From NCBI RefSeq assembly GCF_013214175.1, contig NZ_JABSPA010000001.1, positions 272,309 to 336,308 of the forward strand: DNA of 64,000 nucleotides, in the 5' to 3' direction. The position numbers and the translations under genes are program-made. Positions 43,324-51,808 of this stretch are shown here, piece after piece; within the stretch, counting starts at the first letter, position 1, and every line of letters starts with the position of its first letter. The notes below the pieces were generated by a model, which saw only the letters and a list, made by a program, of their open reading frames with translations, ran no database searches and was not told the origin of the DNA. This DNA is from Colwellia sp. Lineage in GTDB: Bacteria; Pseudomonadota; Gammaproteobacteria; Enterobacterales; Alteromonadaceae.

Positions 43324-44637
43324 ATGACTTTTACCTTAGAGCAACAGCAGTTGCTATCGACTTGGTTGCCTGTACTGGCTTTTGTTACGTTGGCCTTGCT
43401 ATTAATACTGGTGCTGATTCGATTATCAAAGCAAGAAAAACGTTATCAGGCGCACAATATTGCCTTGGCTAGTCAGCTGGCAAAACAAACCGAGACGCAA
43501 TTTTTACAACAACTTAGCCAGTTACAAGAAAAGCAGCAATTACAGTTAGCTAATAGTTTTGAACAGCAAATGGCTGATTTGCGCATCAAGCTGTTACGTC
43601 AATTTAATGAGCTACAATCGCAATTAAATCTAAATCAAAATCAGTCACTTGACCAACTCATCACACACTTAAATGCCGCAGGTCTTAGCAATAGAGATGA
43701 GTTGGCGAAAACACTGGCGCAAAGCAGTGAACAAATGGCCAAGCGTATTGATGCATTAACTGACTCTACCGATAAGCGTTTACAAGAGATCAGTGGCCAG
43801 GTAGAAAAGCGCCTGAGCGAGGGCTTTGAGAAAACCACCAAAACCTTTAGTGATATATTGCAGCGTTTGGCATTAATAGATGATGCACAGAAGAAAATTA
43901 CCGAGTTATCGACCAATGTGGTTAGTTTACAAGCCGTACTTAATGATAAGCGCTCACGGGGTGCATTTGGTGAAGTGCAATTAAATAGCCTGATCAGGAA
44001 TGTGTTGCCAGAGCAAAGCTTTAAGCTGCAGCATACTTTATCAAACGGTAAAATAGCCGATTGTGTACTCTTTCTACCAAAACCTACCGGTAATGTCGTG
44101 GTAGATTCTAAATTTCCGTTAGAAAATTATCGTAAGATGATGGACTTTGAAGCGCCTGAGAGCGAAAGAAAATCAGCTATGCGTCAGTTTAAAATCGATA
44201 TCAAAAAACATATTAATGACATCAGTGATAAGTATCTCATTGATAACGAAACCGCAGATGGTGCCATTATGTTTATTCCGGCTGAAGCCATTTTTGCGGA
44301 GATTCACGGACATCAAAGTGACTTAGTAGAATATGCTAATAAAAAACGAGTTTGGTTGGCATCACCGACCACGTTAATGGCAATACTAACAACCGCGCGT
44401 TCAGTACTTAAAGATGAGGCGACTCGTCAGCAAATCCATATTATTCAAGCACATTTGTCTGACTTAGCACAAGACTTCAATCGCTTTAAAGGCCGTTTTG
44501 CCAATCTTGCTAAACATATAGATCAAGCGGCAACCGATGTGAAGCAAATTCATACCTCGGCAGATAAAATATCAACGCGCTTTGAGAAAATAGAACAGGT
44601 GGAGTTAGCTGATGAAGATGTTGAGTTAATCGAGTAA
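43324..44637 (+). CDS. rmuC: DNA recombination protein RmuC
   Basis: 437 residues from ATG 43324 (an in-frame TTG at 43297 is less likely). One N-terminal membrane helix (about 12-35), a long coiled coil of Gln/Lys-rich heptads (about 36-190), then the RmuC domain with RGAFGEVQLNSLIRNVLPEQ, VDSKFPLENYRKM and KKRVWLASPTTLMAIL. RmuC is a nuclease-fold protein that limits DNA inversions at short repeats, a point of some interest given the many short tandem repeats in this window. Confidence 0.94.
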   Translation: MTFTLEQQQLLSTWLPVLAFVTLALLLILVLIRLSKQEKRYQAHNIALASQLAKQTETQFLQQLSQLQEKQQLQLANSFEQQMADLRIKLLRQFNELQSQLNLNQNQSLDQLITHLNAAGLSNRDELAKTLAQSSEQMAKRIDALTDSTDKRLQEISGQVEKRLSEGFEKTTKTFSDILQRLALIDDAQKKITELSTNVVSLQAVLNDKRSRGAFGEVQLNSLIRNVLPEQSFKLQHTLSNGKIADCVLFLPKPTGNVVVDSKFPLENYRKMMDFEAPESERKSAMRQFKIDIKKHINDISDKYLIDNETADGAIMFIPAEAIFAEIHGHQSDLVEYANKKRVWLASPTTLMAILTTARSVLKDEATRQQIHIIQAHLSDLAQDFNRFKGRFANLAKHIDQAATDVKQIHTSADKISTRFEKIEQVELADEDVELIE

Positions 44638-44654
44638 GTAAAGTTTATCATTCC

Positions 44655-44701
44655 AACTTAAAATAGTGGCAAGAAGCTCTTTTTTGCCACAATTTTAAGT
44701 T
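44655..44701. terminator. Large bidirectional inverted-repeat terminator
   Basis: Nearly perfect 47-bp dyad: AACTTAAAAT-A-GTGGCAA (44655-44672) and TTGCCAC-A-ATTTTAAGTT (44684-44701), with one A-A mismatch and an 11-nt loop. It lies between converging rmuC and the symporter gene. Confidence 0.85.
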
Positions 44702-44722
44702 AATAACTTCGAGAGCGTGCTG

Positions 44723-46060
44723 TTAAAAAGCTACATTAACAAAGACAACGACTAATAAAATAGGGCAGACAAAACGTAAATAAAAGCCTAGTAACTTTAA
44801 TGTTCTATTTTGGTTTAGCTGGGCCATGTCCGTTAACTGATTACCACGCTTCCACAACCAACCGACCACGATAAAGTAAAATAGTGACATAAGTGGTTGT
44901 AAGATAGTCGTTAGCAATTGGATCACTAAGCCAAAGAGTTGTTCAAAAAAGGCAATAAGTAACATACTGGCAATAAAAACTAACCCTGAGACCAACCAAG
45001 TAGCCCGTTTTCTAGTCATGGCTTTATCTTCAATTAAATAGGCTACCGGCACTTCAGTTGAGGAGATTGTCGAGGTAAGAGCAGCAATTGATAGTAAGGC
45101 AAAAAAAGCAAAAGAGACAACTAAGCCGACAGTGCCCATGGAACTAAATAGCGTTGGCAGAATGTTGAAAATTAGCTGGCCTTCACCAATTAAGTGACCG
45201 TCAACAAAGACTTCTTGCCCTGCGTGTTGAGCGACAAACAGTGCCGGAATAATGAGTAAGCCGGCAATAAAGGCAATAAAAGTATCAAGTAAGGTTATCG
45301 AGAGTACTAACTTGCCAATACTTTGTCCCTTAGGCATATACGAGCCATAAGCCATCATAGCGCCAACACCAATAGCCAGAGAGAAAAAAGCTTGACCCAT
45401 GGCTGAGATAATCAGTTTTGGCTCAGTGACTTGGCTAAAGTCAGGCACCAAATAAAGTGTTAAACCTTCAGCAGCACCGTCTTGTTGCAATATATAGATG
45501 ACTAAACCAAGCAACATAACCAATAACATTGGCATCAATCGCGCGGACCAACGCTCAATGCCGCTATGTACGCCTTGATGTACTATGGCTGCGCCGAGCA
45601 CAATAAAAATAGGGGTAAAGATGATATTACGCAGAGTACTTGAAGTTGATAGCCATTGAGAGACATTCATTAAACCAACTAACTCAGCTAACGATGCTAA
45701 GGCATGTGCTAACATCCAGCCGGCGACAATAGTATAAAAACTCAACATCATCATTGCGCCGATAATACCAATTATGCCAGCGTTATGACCAAGTCTTTTA
45801 AAGCGCTTTCCACAGGCGTTTGCTAAAGCTGCTACCGGGTTGGTTTGTGCATGGTTGCCAATATATATTTCCGCATAAAGCGCGGGCAGGGCGAGTAAAA
45901 AAGTCACCAGTAAATAAACAACTAAAAAAGCACCACCACCATTATTTGCCGCTTGTGTGGGAAAGGCCCATATATTGCCTAAACCTATGGCAGCACCCGC
46001 TGCAGCGAGTACAAAACCAAGACGAGAATGAAAAGAATCACGAGTAGAAGCAGTGCTCAT
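44723..46060 (-). CDS. Sodium:neurotransmitter symporter (SNF/NSS) family transporter
   Basis: 445 residues with about 11-12 membrane helices. The N-terminal signature RLGFVLAAAGAAIGLGNIWAF with FPTQAANNGGGAFLVVYL is diagnostic. It probably couples sodium entry to uptake of an amino acid (LeuT/MhsT relatives); the substrate is unknown. Inner membrane. Divergent from the metallohydrolase gene at 46274. Confidence 0.93.
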   Translation of the reverse strand: MSTASTRDSFHSRLGFVLAAAGAAIGLGNIWAFPTQAANNGGGAFLVVYLLVTFLLALPALYAEIYIGNHAQTNPVAALANACGKRFKRLGHNAGIIGIIGAMMMLSFYTIVAGWMLAHALASLAELVGLMNVSQWLSTSSTLRNIIFTPIFIVLGAAIVHQGVHSGIERWSARLMPMLLVMLLGLVIYILQQDGAAEGLTLYLVPDFSQVTEPKLIISAMGQAFFSLAIGVGAMMAYGSYMPKGQSIGKLVLSITLLDTFIAFIAGLLIIPALFVAQHAGQEVFVDGHLIGEGQLIFNILPTLFSSMGTVGLVVSFAFFALLSIAALTSTISSTEVPVAYLIEDKAMTRKRATWLVSGLVFIASMLLIAFFEQLFGLVIQLLTTILQPLMSLFYFIVVGWLWKRGNQLTDMAQLNQNRTLKLLGFYLRFVCPILLVVVFVNVAF

Positions 46061-46273
46061 AAATAGTTAATTAGCCGTTGAATTTAGTTGGGCAAAGCTT
46101 ACCGAGTTAGGATGCTTAGGGGAAGTACTATTCATTGCTTTTGTTACATTTATGCCCGCCATGCCTAGCAAAAACTTATGATATAATGCCGCCATTTGTA
46201 AATAATACTATTTCGCATAAAGAAGTGACCACTTTCTTATACGGATTACTAAATAACTATTGAAGAGCAAGTT

Positions 46274-46933
46274 ATGTTAAATCATGAAATTATCCCGGTA
46301 ACGCCTTTTGAGCAGAACTGTACTTTATTTTGGTGTACTGAAACCAAACAGGCTGCGGTAGTTGATCCCGGTGGTGATATTGAAAAAATTAAAGCCGCTA
46401 TCGATAAACATGGCTTAACCCTAGAGAAAATATTAATTACTCATGCTCATTTAGACCATGCAGGCGCAACAAATGCGTTAGCTACAGATTATGATGTTGC
46501 CATTGAAGGTCCGCATAAAGAAGATCAGTTTTGGATAGATGCTATCGAACAGCAAAAACAAATGTTTGGTGCAGCCTTTAGCTATGCAGAAAAATTCACT
46601 CCGAATCGATTTTTAGCACAGAACGATACAGTGAGTTTTGGCAATATAATTTTTGAAGTCTATTTCTGCCCGGGTCATACCCCAGGCCATATTGTATTTT
46701 TCCATCGTCAGTCAAAACTTGCGCAAGTGGGTGATGTTTTATTTAGCGGTTCAATTGGTCGTACAGATTTCCCTCGGGGCGATCATGCCACTTTGATTAA
46801 TTCTATTCGTAAAAATCTATTTCCATTAGGAGATGATGTGCGTTTTATTCCGGGTCATGGTCCTATGGGCACTTTTGGGCAAGAACGTCGCAGTAATTCC
46901 CACGTTAGTGATGCCGCAGTAGGTGTTAAATAA
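46274..46933 (+). CDS. Metallo-beta-lactamase-fold hydrolase, glyoxalase II-like (YcbL type)
   Basis: 219 residues. Metal ligands are visible in THAHLDHAG near 57, CPGHTPGHIVFF near 138, VGDVLF near 158 and PGHGPMG near 200. Size and motif order match YcbL-type hydrolases, some of which have thiolesterase activity on glutathione thioesters. It overlaps the ion-channel gene by 1 nt (TAATG), an unexpected pairing. Confidence 0.9.
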   Translation: MLNHEIIPVTPFEQNCTLFWCTETKQAAVVDPGGDIEKIKAAIDKHGLTLEKILITHAHLDHAGATNALATDYDVAIEGPHKEDQFWIDAIEQQKQMFGAAFSYAEKFTPNRFLAQNDTVSFGNIIFEVYFCPGHTPGHIVFFHRQSKLAQVGDVLFSGSIGRTDFPRGDHATLINSIRKNLFPLGDDVRFIPGHGPMGTFGQERRSNSHVSDAAVGVK

Positions 46934-47757
46934 TGGCCGCTATGATAATTAAGGCTCAGCGCCAGTTAAGTAAAATAGACACGAGTAAAGCTTTCCAAGG
47001 CATTGTTATTGCCGTTATTTTATTATCAGCGCTAATGATAGGTGCTAAAACTCACAATCTTTCCGCTAATGTTGTCGCTGTGCTTTTGTTTTTGGATGTT
47101 GCTGTAACGGTATTTTTTGCTGTAGAGATATCAATTCGTTTTTTAGCTTGTCCTGAGAAAAAGAACTTTTTCAAAAGTGGTTGGAATATTTTTGATACGG
47201 TTATTGTTATTGGCAGCTTAGTGCCAACAGGAGGCTCAGGGGTATTATTGGCGCGTCTATTAAGGGTGTTTCGTGTTTTACGCTTAGTATCAATGGTGCC
47301 AGAATTACGCTTGTTGATTAATGCCTTACTTAAAGCCATACCTCGTATGGGCTATATCGCCTTGTTGATGTTTGTTATCTTTTATATTTACGCTGCCATA
47401 GGCAGTATGTATTTCCATGAGATTAATGAAGTACTCTGGGGCGATGTTTCTATCTCAATGTTGACCTTATTTCGAGTCGCTACTTTTGAAGATTGGACCG
47501 ATGTTATGTACGAAACCATGGCAGTGTACCCCTTAAGTTGGATTTACTATTTGACCTTTATTTTCTTAACTGCTTTTATCTTTTTAAACATGATGGTGGG
47601 CACGGTACTAGAAGTGATGAGCCAAGAGCATGATCAGTTTCGCGCAGAGCAACATGGCGAAAGTGGCGATGGTGGTGAGCCTGCCAGTCGTGCACAAATT
47701 GATAAATTGGAAAAAGAGCTGATAGAAATAAAAGCGTTGTTACTGCAAAAGAACTAA
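46933..47757 (+). CDS. One-domain voltage-gated cation channel, bacterial sodium-channel-like
   Basis: 274 residues with six membrane helices. S4 carries regularly spaced Arg residues in LLARLLRVFRVLRLV near 103-116; the pore has the filter region LFRVATFEDWTDVMYE near 185, comparable to the TLESW filter of NaChBac-type sodium channels; S6 follows (FLTAFIFLNMMVGTVLEVM). A C-terminal helix after about 245 (AQIDKLEKELIEIKALLL) has heptads, as expected for the tetramerising coiled coil. Ion selectivity (Na+ or Ca2+) cannot be fixed from the FEDW variant alone. Confidence 0.88.
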   Translation: MAAMIIKAQRQLSKIDTSKAFQGIVIAVILLSALMIGAKTHNLSANVVAVLLFLDVAVTVFFAVEISIRFLACPEKKNFFKSGWNIFDTVIVIGSLVPTGGSGVLLARLLRVFRVLRLVSMVPELRLLINALLKAIPRMGYIALLMFVIFYIYAAIGSMYFHEINEVLWGDVSISMLTLFRVATFEDWTDVMYETMAVYPLSWIYYLTFIFLTAFIFLNMMVGTVLEVMSQEHDQFRAEQHGESGDGGEPASRAQIDKLEKELIEIKALLLQKN

Positions 47758-47802
47758 CTTAAAAAAAGTAGAATAAAGCAATAAATAAGCTAGCTGAAAC
47801 TG

Positions 47803-47838
47803 AAAAAGGCAGGTACTGACTTGAGTACCTGCCTTTTT
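47803..47838. terminator. Bidirectional rho-independent terminator
   Basis: Perfect 15-bp stem AAAAAGGCAGGTACT (47803-47817) with AGTACCTGCCTTTTT (47824-47838), loop GACTTG. Between the converging channel and yaiI genes. Confidence 0.9.
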
Positions 47839-47886
47839 TATTAGTATCTAGTTGCTTAATGTCGTTTAGCCTACGTTTTACTTTGC

Positions 47887-48342
47887 TTATTGGGACTTTT
47901 TAAACTGAGTAATAATGCGGTCAAGATGATTAGCAAAGTTTTGCCTATCAGTTTGATTTAGCGCTGGTGGCCCACCAGTATGCACACCACTAGCGCGCAT
48001 AGTATCCATAAAATCACGAATGTTGAGCCGAGACTTTATATTTTCTTTAGTAAAAAGTTCACCGCGCGGACTCAGGGCTAGCCCCGACTTTTCTATTACT
48101 TCATCTGCCAGTGGAATATCACTGGTGATAACTAAATCTCCTTTTTCAACTCGCTTAACTATTTCATCGTCAGCAATGTCAAAACCACTAGGTACCTGGA
48201 TAAATTTGATAAAAGGTGATGGCGGTACTCGAATATGATGGTTAGCCACTAAGGTGATAGCTATTTTTGTTCTATCCGCCGCTTTAAATAATATTTCTTT
48301 GATCACCACGGGACAGGCATCAGCATCCACCCAAATTTTCAT
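47887..48342 (-). CDS. yaiI: YaiI/YqxD family protein (DUF188, PIN-like)
   Basis: 151 residues from ATG 48342, which has AAGGA 6 nt upstream; the frame continues to 48375 but the family always starts at [12 protein letters not shown]. Further motifs: [13 protein letters not shown] near 75 and [13 protein letters not shown]. The conserved Asp residues suggest a PIN-like nuclease fold, but no activity is established. Confidence 0.92.
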   Translation of the reverse strand: MKIWVDADACPVVIKEILFKAADRTKIAITLVANHHIRVPPSPFIKFIQVPSGFDIADDEIVKRVEKGDLVITSDIPLADEVIEKSGLALSPRGELFTKENIKSRLNIRDFMDTMRASGVHTGGPPALNQTDRQNFANHLDRIITQFKKSQ

Positions 48343-48519
48343 GTAATTCCTTAGGGTCAGTAGACCATTGCTCACTATATTTTCTCTTGTGCTGCTATGA
48401 TAACGTAATTCCCTCGTTAATTAATGATTAACAGATGGCTAATTTCTTAATTAACGACTAACAAATTGCCAATTCAAAACTTACTAGTTAAGGCTAGCTG
48501 AAACGAGACTCGCCAAACA

Positions 48520-48873
48520 ATGATAAACCCTCATTACCAACAAATATGGCAAACGGTACAATTAATCCCTCAAGGTCAAGTTGCCTGTTACGGGCAAATA
48601 GCTGACTTGGCCGGTTTACCTGGTCGGGCTCGATTGGTTGGCAAAGCTTTGGGTAATGTACCAAAAGATGGGTGGCGCGGACAAAGTGTGCCTTGGTTTC
48701 GAGTGATTAACTCACAAGGTAAAATATCTTTCCCATCAGGCAGTGAATACTTTGCTAAGCAAAAACAGCATTTGCAAGATGAACAGGTAGTCGTGCTTGG
48801 TAGTAAAATAAAGCTTAAAGATTTTCAATGGCAGCCAGACTTAGCTGAAATCTTGTTTTCGCTGGAGTTTTAA
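48520..48873 (+). CDS. Alkyltransferase-like DNA-binding protein (ATL, YbaZ type)
   Basis: 117 residues covering only the MGMT C-terminal domain: GQVACYGQIADLAGLPGRAR near 20 and GNVPKDGW. At the position of the methyl-accepting Cys (PCHRV in MGMT) it has PWFRV, so it cannot repair by transfer. ATL proteins bind O6-alkylguanine and flip it out to flag it for nucleotide excision repair. Confidence 0.92.
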   Translation: MINPHYQQIWQTVQLIPQGQVACYGQIADLAGLPGRARLVGKALGNVPKDGWRGQSVPWFRVINSQGKISFPSGSEYFAKQKQHLQDEQVVVLGSKIKLKDFQWQPDLAEILFSLEF

Positions 48874-48931
48874 GCGTTGACCGTGTTTACTTGATTAGCT
48901 GTTTGAGCGTTTGACCTAAACGACTAAAACA

Positions 48932-48957
48932 AAAAAAGCCCAGTCACAGACTGGGCA
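48932..48957 (-). terminator. Rho-independent terminator for hsp20
   Basis: GCCCAGTC (48939-48946), loop ACA, GACTGGGC (48950-48957); an A run at 48932-48938 gives the T tail for the minus strand. A further A run on the right lets it act for the plus strand in reverse only weakly. Confidence 0.85.
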
Positions 48958-49006
48958 AAAAACAAAAGGAGAAACATAAAGGAAGTTAAGGTTTAAATAT
49001 CACCAC

Positions 49007-49459
49007 TTAACTCTCAGCATTAAGTAAGCTTTTGCCATTAATGGCTATCTTACGTGGTTTTAATGCTTCTGGAATTTCTCTTTCAAGGTCTATATGTAAC
49101 AGGCCATCTTCCATAAAGGCGCCTATGACTTTAACATGGTCACCTAATTGAAACTTACGCTCGAAGTTCCGTTCAGCAATACCTTGATGCAGAAATTTTT
49201 TCTCTGCTTGTTCTTTAATTACCGGCTTTGTGCCTGTAACAATTAAATTATTTTGTTTGGTCTCGATATCCAACTCTTGCTCACTAAAGCCTGCGACAGC
49301 CATTGATACTCGGTATTTATCTTGTGAAATAAGTTCAATATTAAAAGGTGGATATGATGATTGTTTGTCAGCTCGTGCAGCTTTATCAATTAAACCAGCT
49401 AGGTGGTCAAAACCAATAAATGAACGGTATAGTGGACTGAAATCTGGGGAGTTACGCAT
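49007..49459 (-). CDS. ibpA: Small heat-shock protein, Hsp20/IbpA type
   Basis: 150 residues. N-terminus NSPDFSPLYRSFIGFDHLAG as in IbpA/IbpB; alpha-crystallin domain (about 35-128) with YRVSMAVAGFSEQELDIE and the closing GLLHIDLEREIPE. Holdase that binds unfolding proteins. The ATG at 49459 has AGGA 9 nt upstream, and that AGGA can pair with UUGCU 8-12 nt further up, as in ROSE-type RNA thermometers. A sigma-32-like promoter lies about 200 bp upstream. Monocistronic, with a terminator. Confidence 0.93.
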   Translation of the reverse strand: MRNSPDFSPLYRSFIGFDHLAGLIDKAARADKQSSYPPFNIELISQDKYRVSMAVAGFSEQELDIETKQNNLIVTGTKPVIKEQAEKKFLHQGIAERNFERKFQLGDHVKVIGAFMEDGLLHIDLEREIPEALKPRKIAINGKSLLNAES

Positions 49460-49468
49460 AATAAGTTA

Positions 49469-49484
49469 TCCTAATATATAGCAA
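49469..49484 (-). promoter_or_regulatory. Candidate ROSE-like RNA thermometer at the hsp20 Shine-Dalgarno
   Basis: In minus-strand reading, UUGCU (49484-49480) precedes the Shine-Dalgarno AGGA (49472-49469) by 7 nt. ROSE elements in ibpA-type leaders use U(U/C)GCU pairing with AGGA, with one non-canonical G-G contact. The leader from the predicted promoter is about 185 nt, long enough for the extra hairpins that ROSE elements carry; one is at 49621-49649. Confidence 0.5.
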
Positions 49485-49655
49485 TAAAATGGTTATTATT
49501 TTAAATAGTGACGTTATCTGTTGAGTCATTTTCTAGCAAAACTATATTGCCTAGAATAGAACTACGATAAACATATCTTTTTAAAATAATGCAGCCTTTC
49601 ACAATGAACAGGCTATGTTTTTGTGTAGCCCCTTACGGCGACTACACAATTAGAG

Positions 49656-49681
49656 ATGGGATTGTTTACTGACTTTTCAAG
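49656..49681 (-). promoter_or_regulatory. Sigma-32 (RpoH)-type promoter for hsp20
   Basis: Minus-strand reading: CTTGAAA (49681-49675), 14-nt spacer, CCCATCT (49660-49654). This agrees with the RpoH consensus CTTGAAA - 13-14 nt - CCCCATNT except for one C. The transcript would start near 49645, within a hairpin-forming stretch (TTGTGTAG/CTACACAA). Confidence 0.72.
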
Positions 49682-49743
49682 AATAAAGTTGAATAAATAT
49701 ATGGGTGTTATTTTAATTGATTGTTTTTTATTGGTATTTTAAG

Positions 49744-50421
49744 TTAATTATTTTTAGTTTTTTTTACTGCTAATTCTTTAATGGCTGCACCATCCACAAC
49801 CATTACCGGGGCAGTATATTTCACCTTTGCTAGGGCTTTATCATAATTAGGGTGCTGTGATATGTTGGCAACAAGTTCTTTGTATACAACCTTGCCTTGA
49901 TCATTAATGATAAATATCGCACGGGTAAGCAAACCCATATCTTTTATTAATAAACCATAGTTAACGCCAAAGTCACGCCAAACTGAATCTGACAATACTT
50001 TAATATTATCGACTTTTTCAACATCACAAAAACGTTTTTGAGCAAAAGGAAGATCATTACTGATGGTTAAAACAGTAATATTTGTCGGTAACTTGGCCGC
50101 TTCTTCATTAAAACGCTTGGTTTGAATAGAGCAAACTCCAGTATCTAAGCTCGGCACCACAGAAATAAGTAAGGTTTGTCCTTGGAAATCTTTAAGTGTG
50201 ACTGGCGCAAAGTTTTTATCAACTACTTTAAACTGTGGTGCTTGTTCACCAACATTTACTTGCTCTCCTAAAAGGGTGACATATTTGTCGCCAGCTTTGA
50301 CCAAATTATTGGATTGTTTTAGCTTATCCAGATCAAAAGAGTATGCCTGACAGTTAAATGTCAGGGTAAAAGTGGCGATTAAAAAAGCATATAAGTTGAT
50401 GTTTGAAGTAGAAAATTTCAT
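49744..50421 (-). CDS. tpx: Thiol peroxidase with N-terminal signal peptide
   Basis: 225 residues; cytoplasmic Tpx is about 165. The extra N-terminus is a signal peptide (NLYAFLIATFTLTFNCQA, about 9-26). Catalytic Cys in SLDTGVCSIQTKRF near 118, resolving Cys in FAQKRFCDVE near 152, both in typical Tpx contexts, plus the GEQAPQF entry. It reduces hydroperoxides, probably in the periplasm here, which would need a periplasmic thiol reductant. Divergent from the receiver-CheC gene. Confidence 0.88.
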   Translation of the reverse strand: MKFSTSNINLYAFLIATFTLTFNCQAYSFDLDKLKQSNNLVKAGDKYVTLLGEQVNVGEQAPQFKVVDKNFAPVTLKDFQGQTLLISVVPSLDTGVCSIQTKRFNEEAAKLPTNITVLTISNDLPFAQKRFCDVEKVDNIKVLSDSVWRDFGVNYGLLIKDMGLLTRAIFIINDQGKVVYKELVANISQHPNYDKALAKVKYTAPVMVVDGAAIKELAVKKTKNN

Positions 50422-50604
50422 GATTTATTGAAAATAATGGTTAAGGTGAACTGATATTAGCGGTTTAACGATATAAATTCTATAAATAGAACTTTATCAT
50501 TGTGTTTTATGTTGGATACTCTATGGTTATCTATAGAGGCTAGATATAATTTTACTCGCCGTTGTAGTTGTTTAGTTATCGTTTATGTAAGGCTCAAGAT
50601 TAAT

Positions 50605-51720
50605 ATGACCACTAAATTATTAATTTGTGATGATTCTAATATGGCGCGCAAACAAGTGGCGCGTTCATTACCTGATGGTTGGGATGTAGAGATAAGTTTT
50701 GCCGCCAATGGTATAGAAGGAATTGAGGCGATAAAGGCAGGCAAAGGAGATGTACTGTTACTTGATTTAAATATGCCAGAAATGGATGGTTATCAAGTGC
50801 TTGAAGCCATTTTGGCACAGGACTTACCGACACTTACCATAGTGATATCGGGAGATATTCAACCCGAAGCTCATCAACGTGTTACCCGCTTGGGCGCACT
50901 AGGTTTTATCCAAAAACCAGTTAATAAAGAAATTCTTACCAAGGTTTTATCTTCTTACGGGGTTTTTTCTAAAGAACTGGCCGCGACAGAGCCCGAATCC
51001 GCTGTCAATATAGCGCCAACTAAGCCCCCTGTAGCAAAATTTGATATCCAGGAAGCGCTTCTTTCTAATCAGTTTGATGTCTCTACCGCTGAAAGTGAGC
51101 CTGTGAGCACTGAGCCAGAGATGACTTTATCAGCAGATATGCGTGATTGTTATCAAGAAATTGCCAATGTTGCTATGGGACGGGCAGGGGATCTACTGGC
51201 ACGTTTACTCAATGTTTTTGTTGAGTTACCCATTCCTAATGTTAACTTCATCGAAGTGAGTGAACTTCGTATGGCGTTAAAAGATATCGAAAACCATGAA
51301 AGTACCTCAGGTATTTGCCAAGGCTTTATCAGCGCGGGTATTTCAGGGGAGGCTTTATTAATCCTAAATGATTCAAGCTTTAAAGATGTCGCGTCATTGA
51401 TGAACTATCAATATGATGCTGATATGGGCACCGAATTAGAATTATTAATGGATTTGGCTAATGTACTTATTGGCGCTTGTTTAAAAGGGGTATCAGAGCA
51501 ACTTGATATTCAGTTCAGTCAAGGGCATCCAGAGGTATTGGGACAACATAGAAAAATCTCTGACTTAATTGCCAACAATGCCAGTAAATGGAAAAAAACC
51601 TTAGCAATTGAAATTAGCTATAGCATAGAAAACTACCCAATAAAGTGTGATTTGTTATTACTTTTCACAGAAAAATCAATGACAACACTTAATAATAAGT
51701 TAGCCTACTTGATTGATTAA
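50605..51720 (+). CDS. Receiver domain fused to CheC-like phosphatase domain
   Basis: 371 residues from ATG 50605; the frame is open to 50500, but the receiver fold begins at KLLICDDSNMARKQ. Phospho-acceptor Asp in VLLLDLNMPEMDGY near 53 and Lys in GFIQKPVNKEI near 103. After a Pro/Glu linker comes a CheC/CheX-like domain (about 180-365, DCYQEIANVAMGRAGDLLARL). Such proteins can dephosphorylate CheY-like receivers. The next gene is a diguanylate cyclase 88 nt downstream, so the pair may form a signalling unit. Confidence 0.85.
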   Translation: MTTKLLICDDSNMARKQVARSLPDGWDVEISFAANGIEGIEAIKAGKGDVLLLDLNMPEMDGYQVLEAILAQDLPTLTIVISGDIQPEAHQRVTRLGALGFIQKPVNKEILTKVLSSYGVFSKELAATEPESAVNIAPTKPPVAKFDIQEALLSNQFDVSTAESEPVSTEPEMTLSADMRDCYQEIANVAMGRAGDLLARLLNVFVELPIPNVNFIEVSELRMALKDIENHESTSGICQGFISAGISGEALLILNDSSFKDVASLMNYQYDADMGTELELLMDLANVLIGACLKGVSEQLDIQFSQGHPEVLGQHRKISDLIANNASKWKKTLAIEISYSIENYPIKCDLLLLFTEKSMTTLNNKLAYLID

Positions 51721-51808
51721 TGACTGAGTTAATGGCAGTAAATTAATTAGCTTGTTGCTATTAACAAGTGACACAAGTAAGTGCGAGACAGTACTGACAG
51801 GAATGGCT

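Noticed and set aside
49621..49649. TTGTGTAG/CTACACAA hairpin as a terminator
   Set aside because: It has no T run on the minus strand and sits at the predicted hsp20 transcript start, so a leader hairpin is the better reading.
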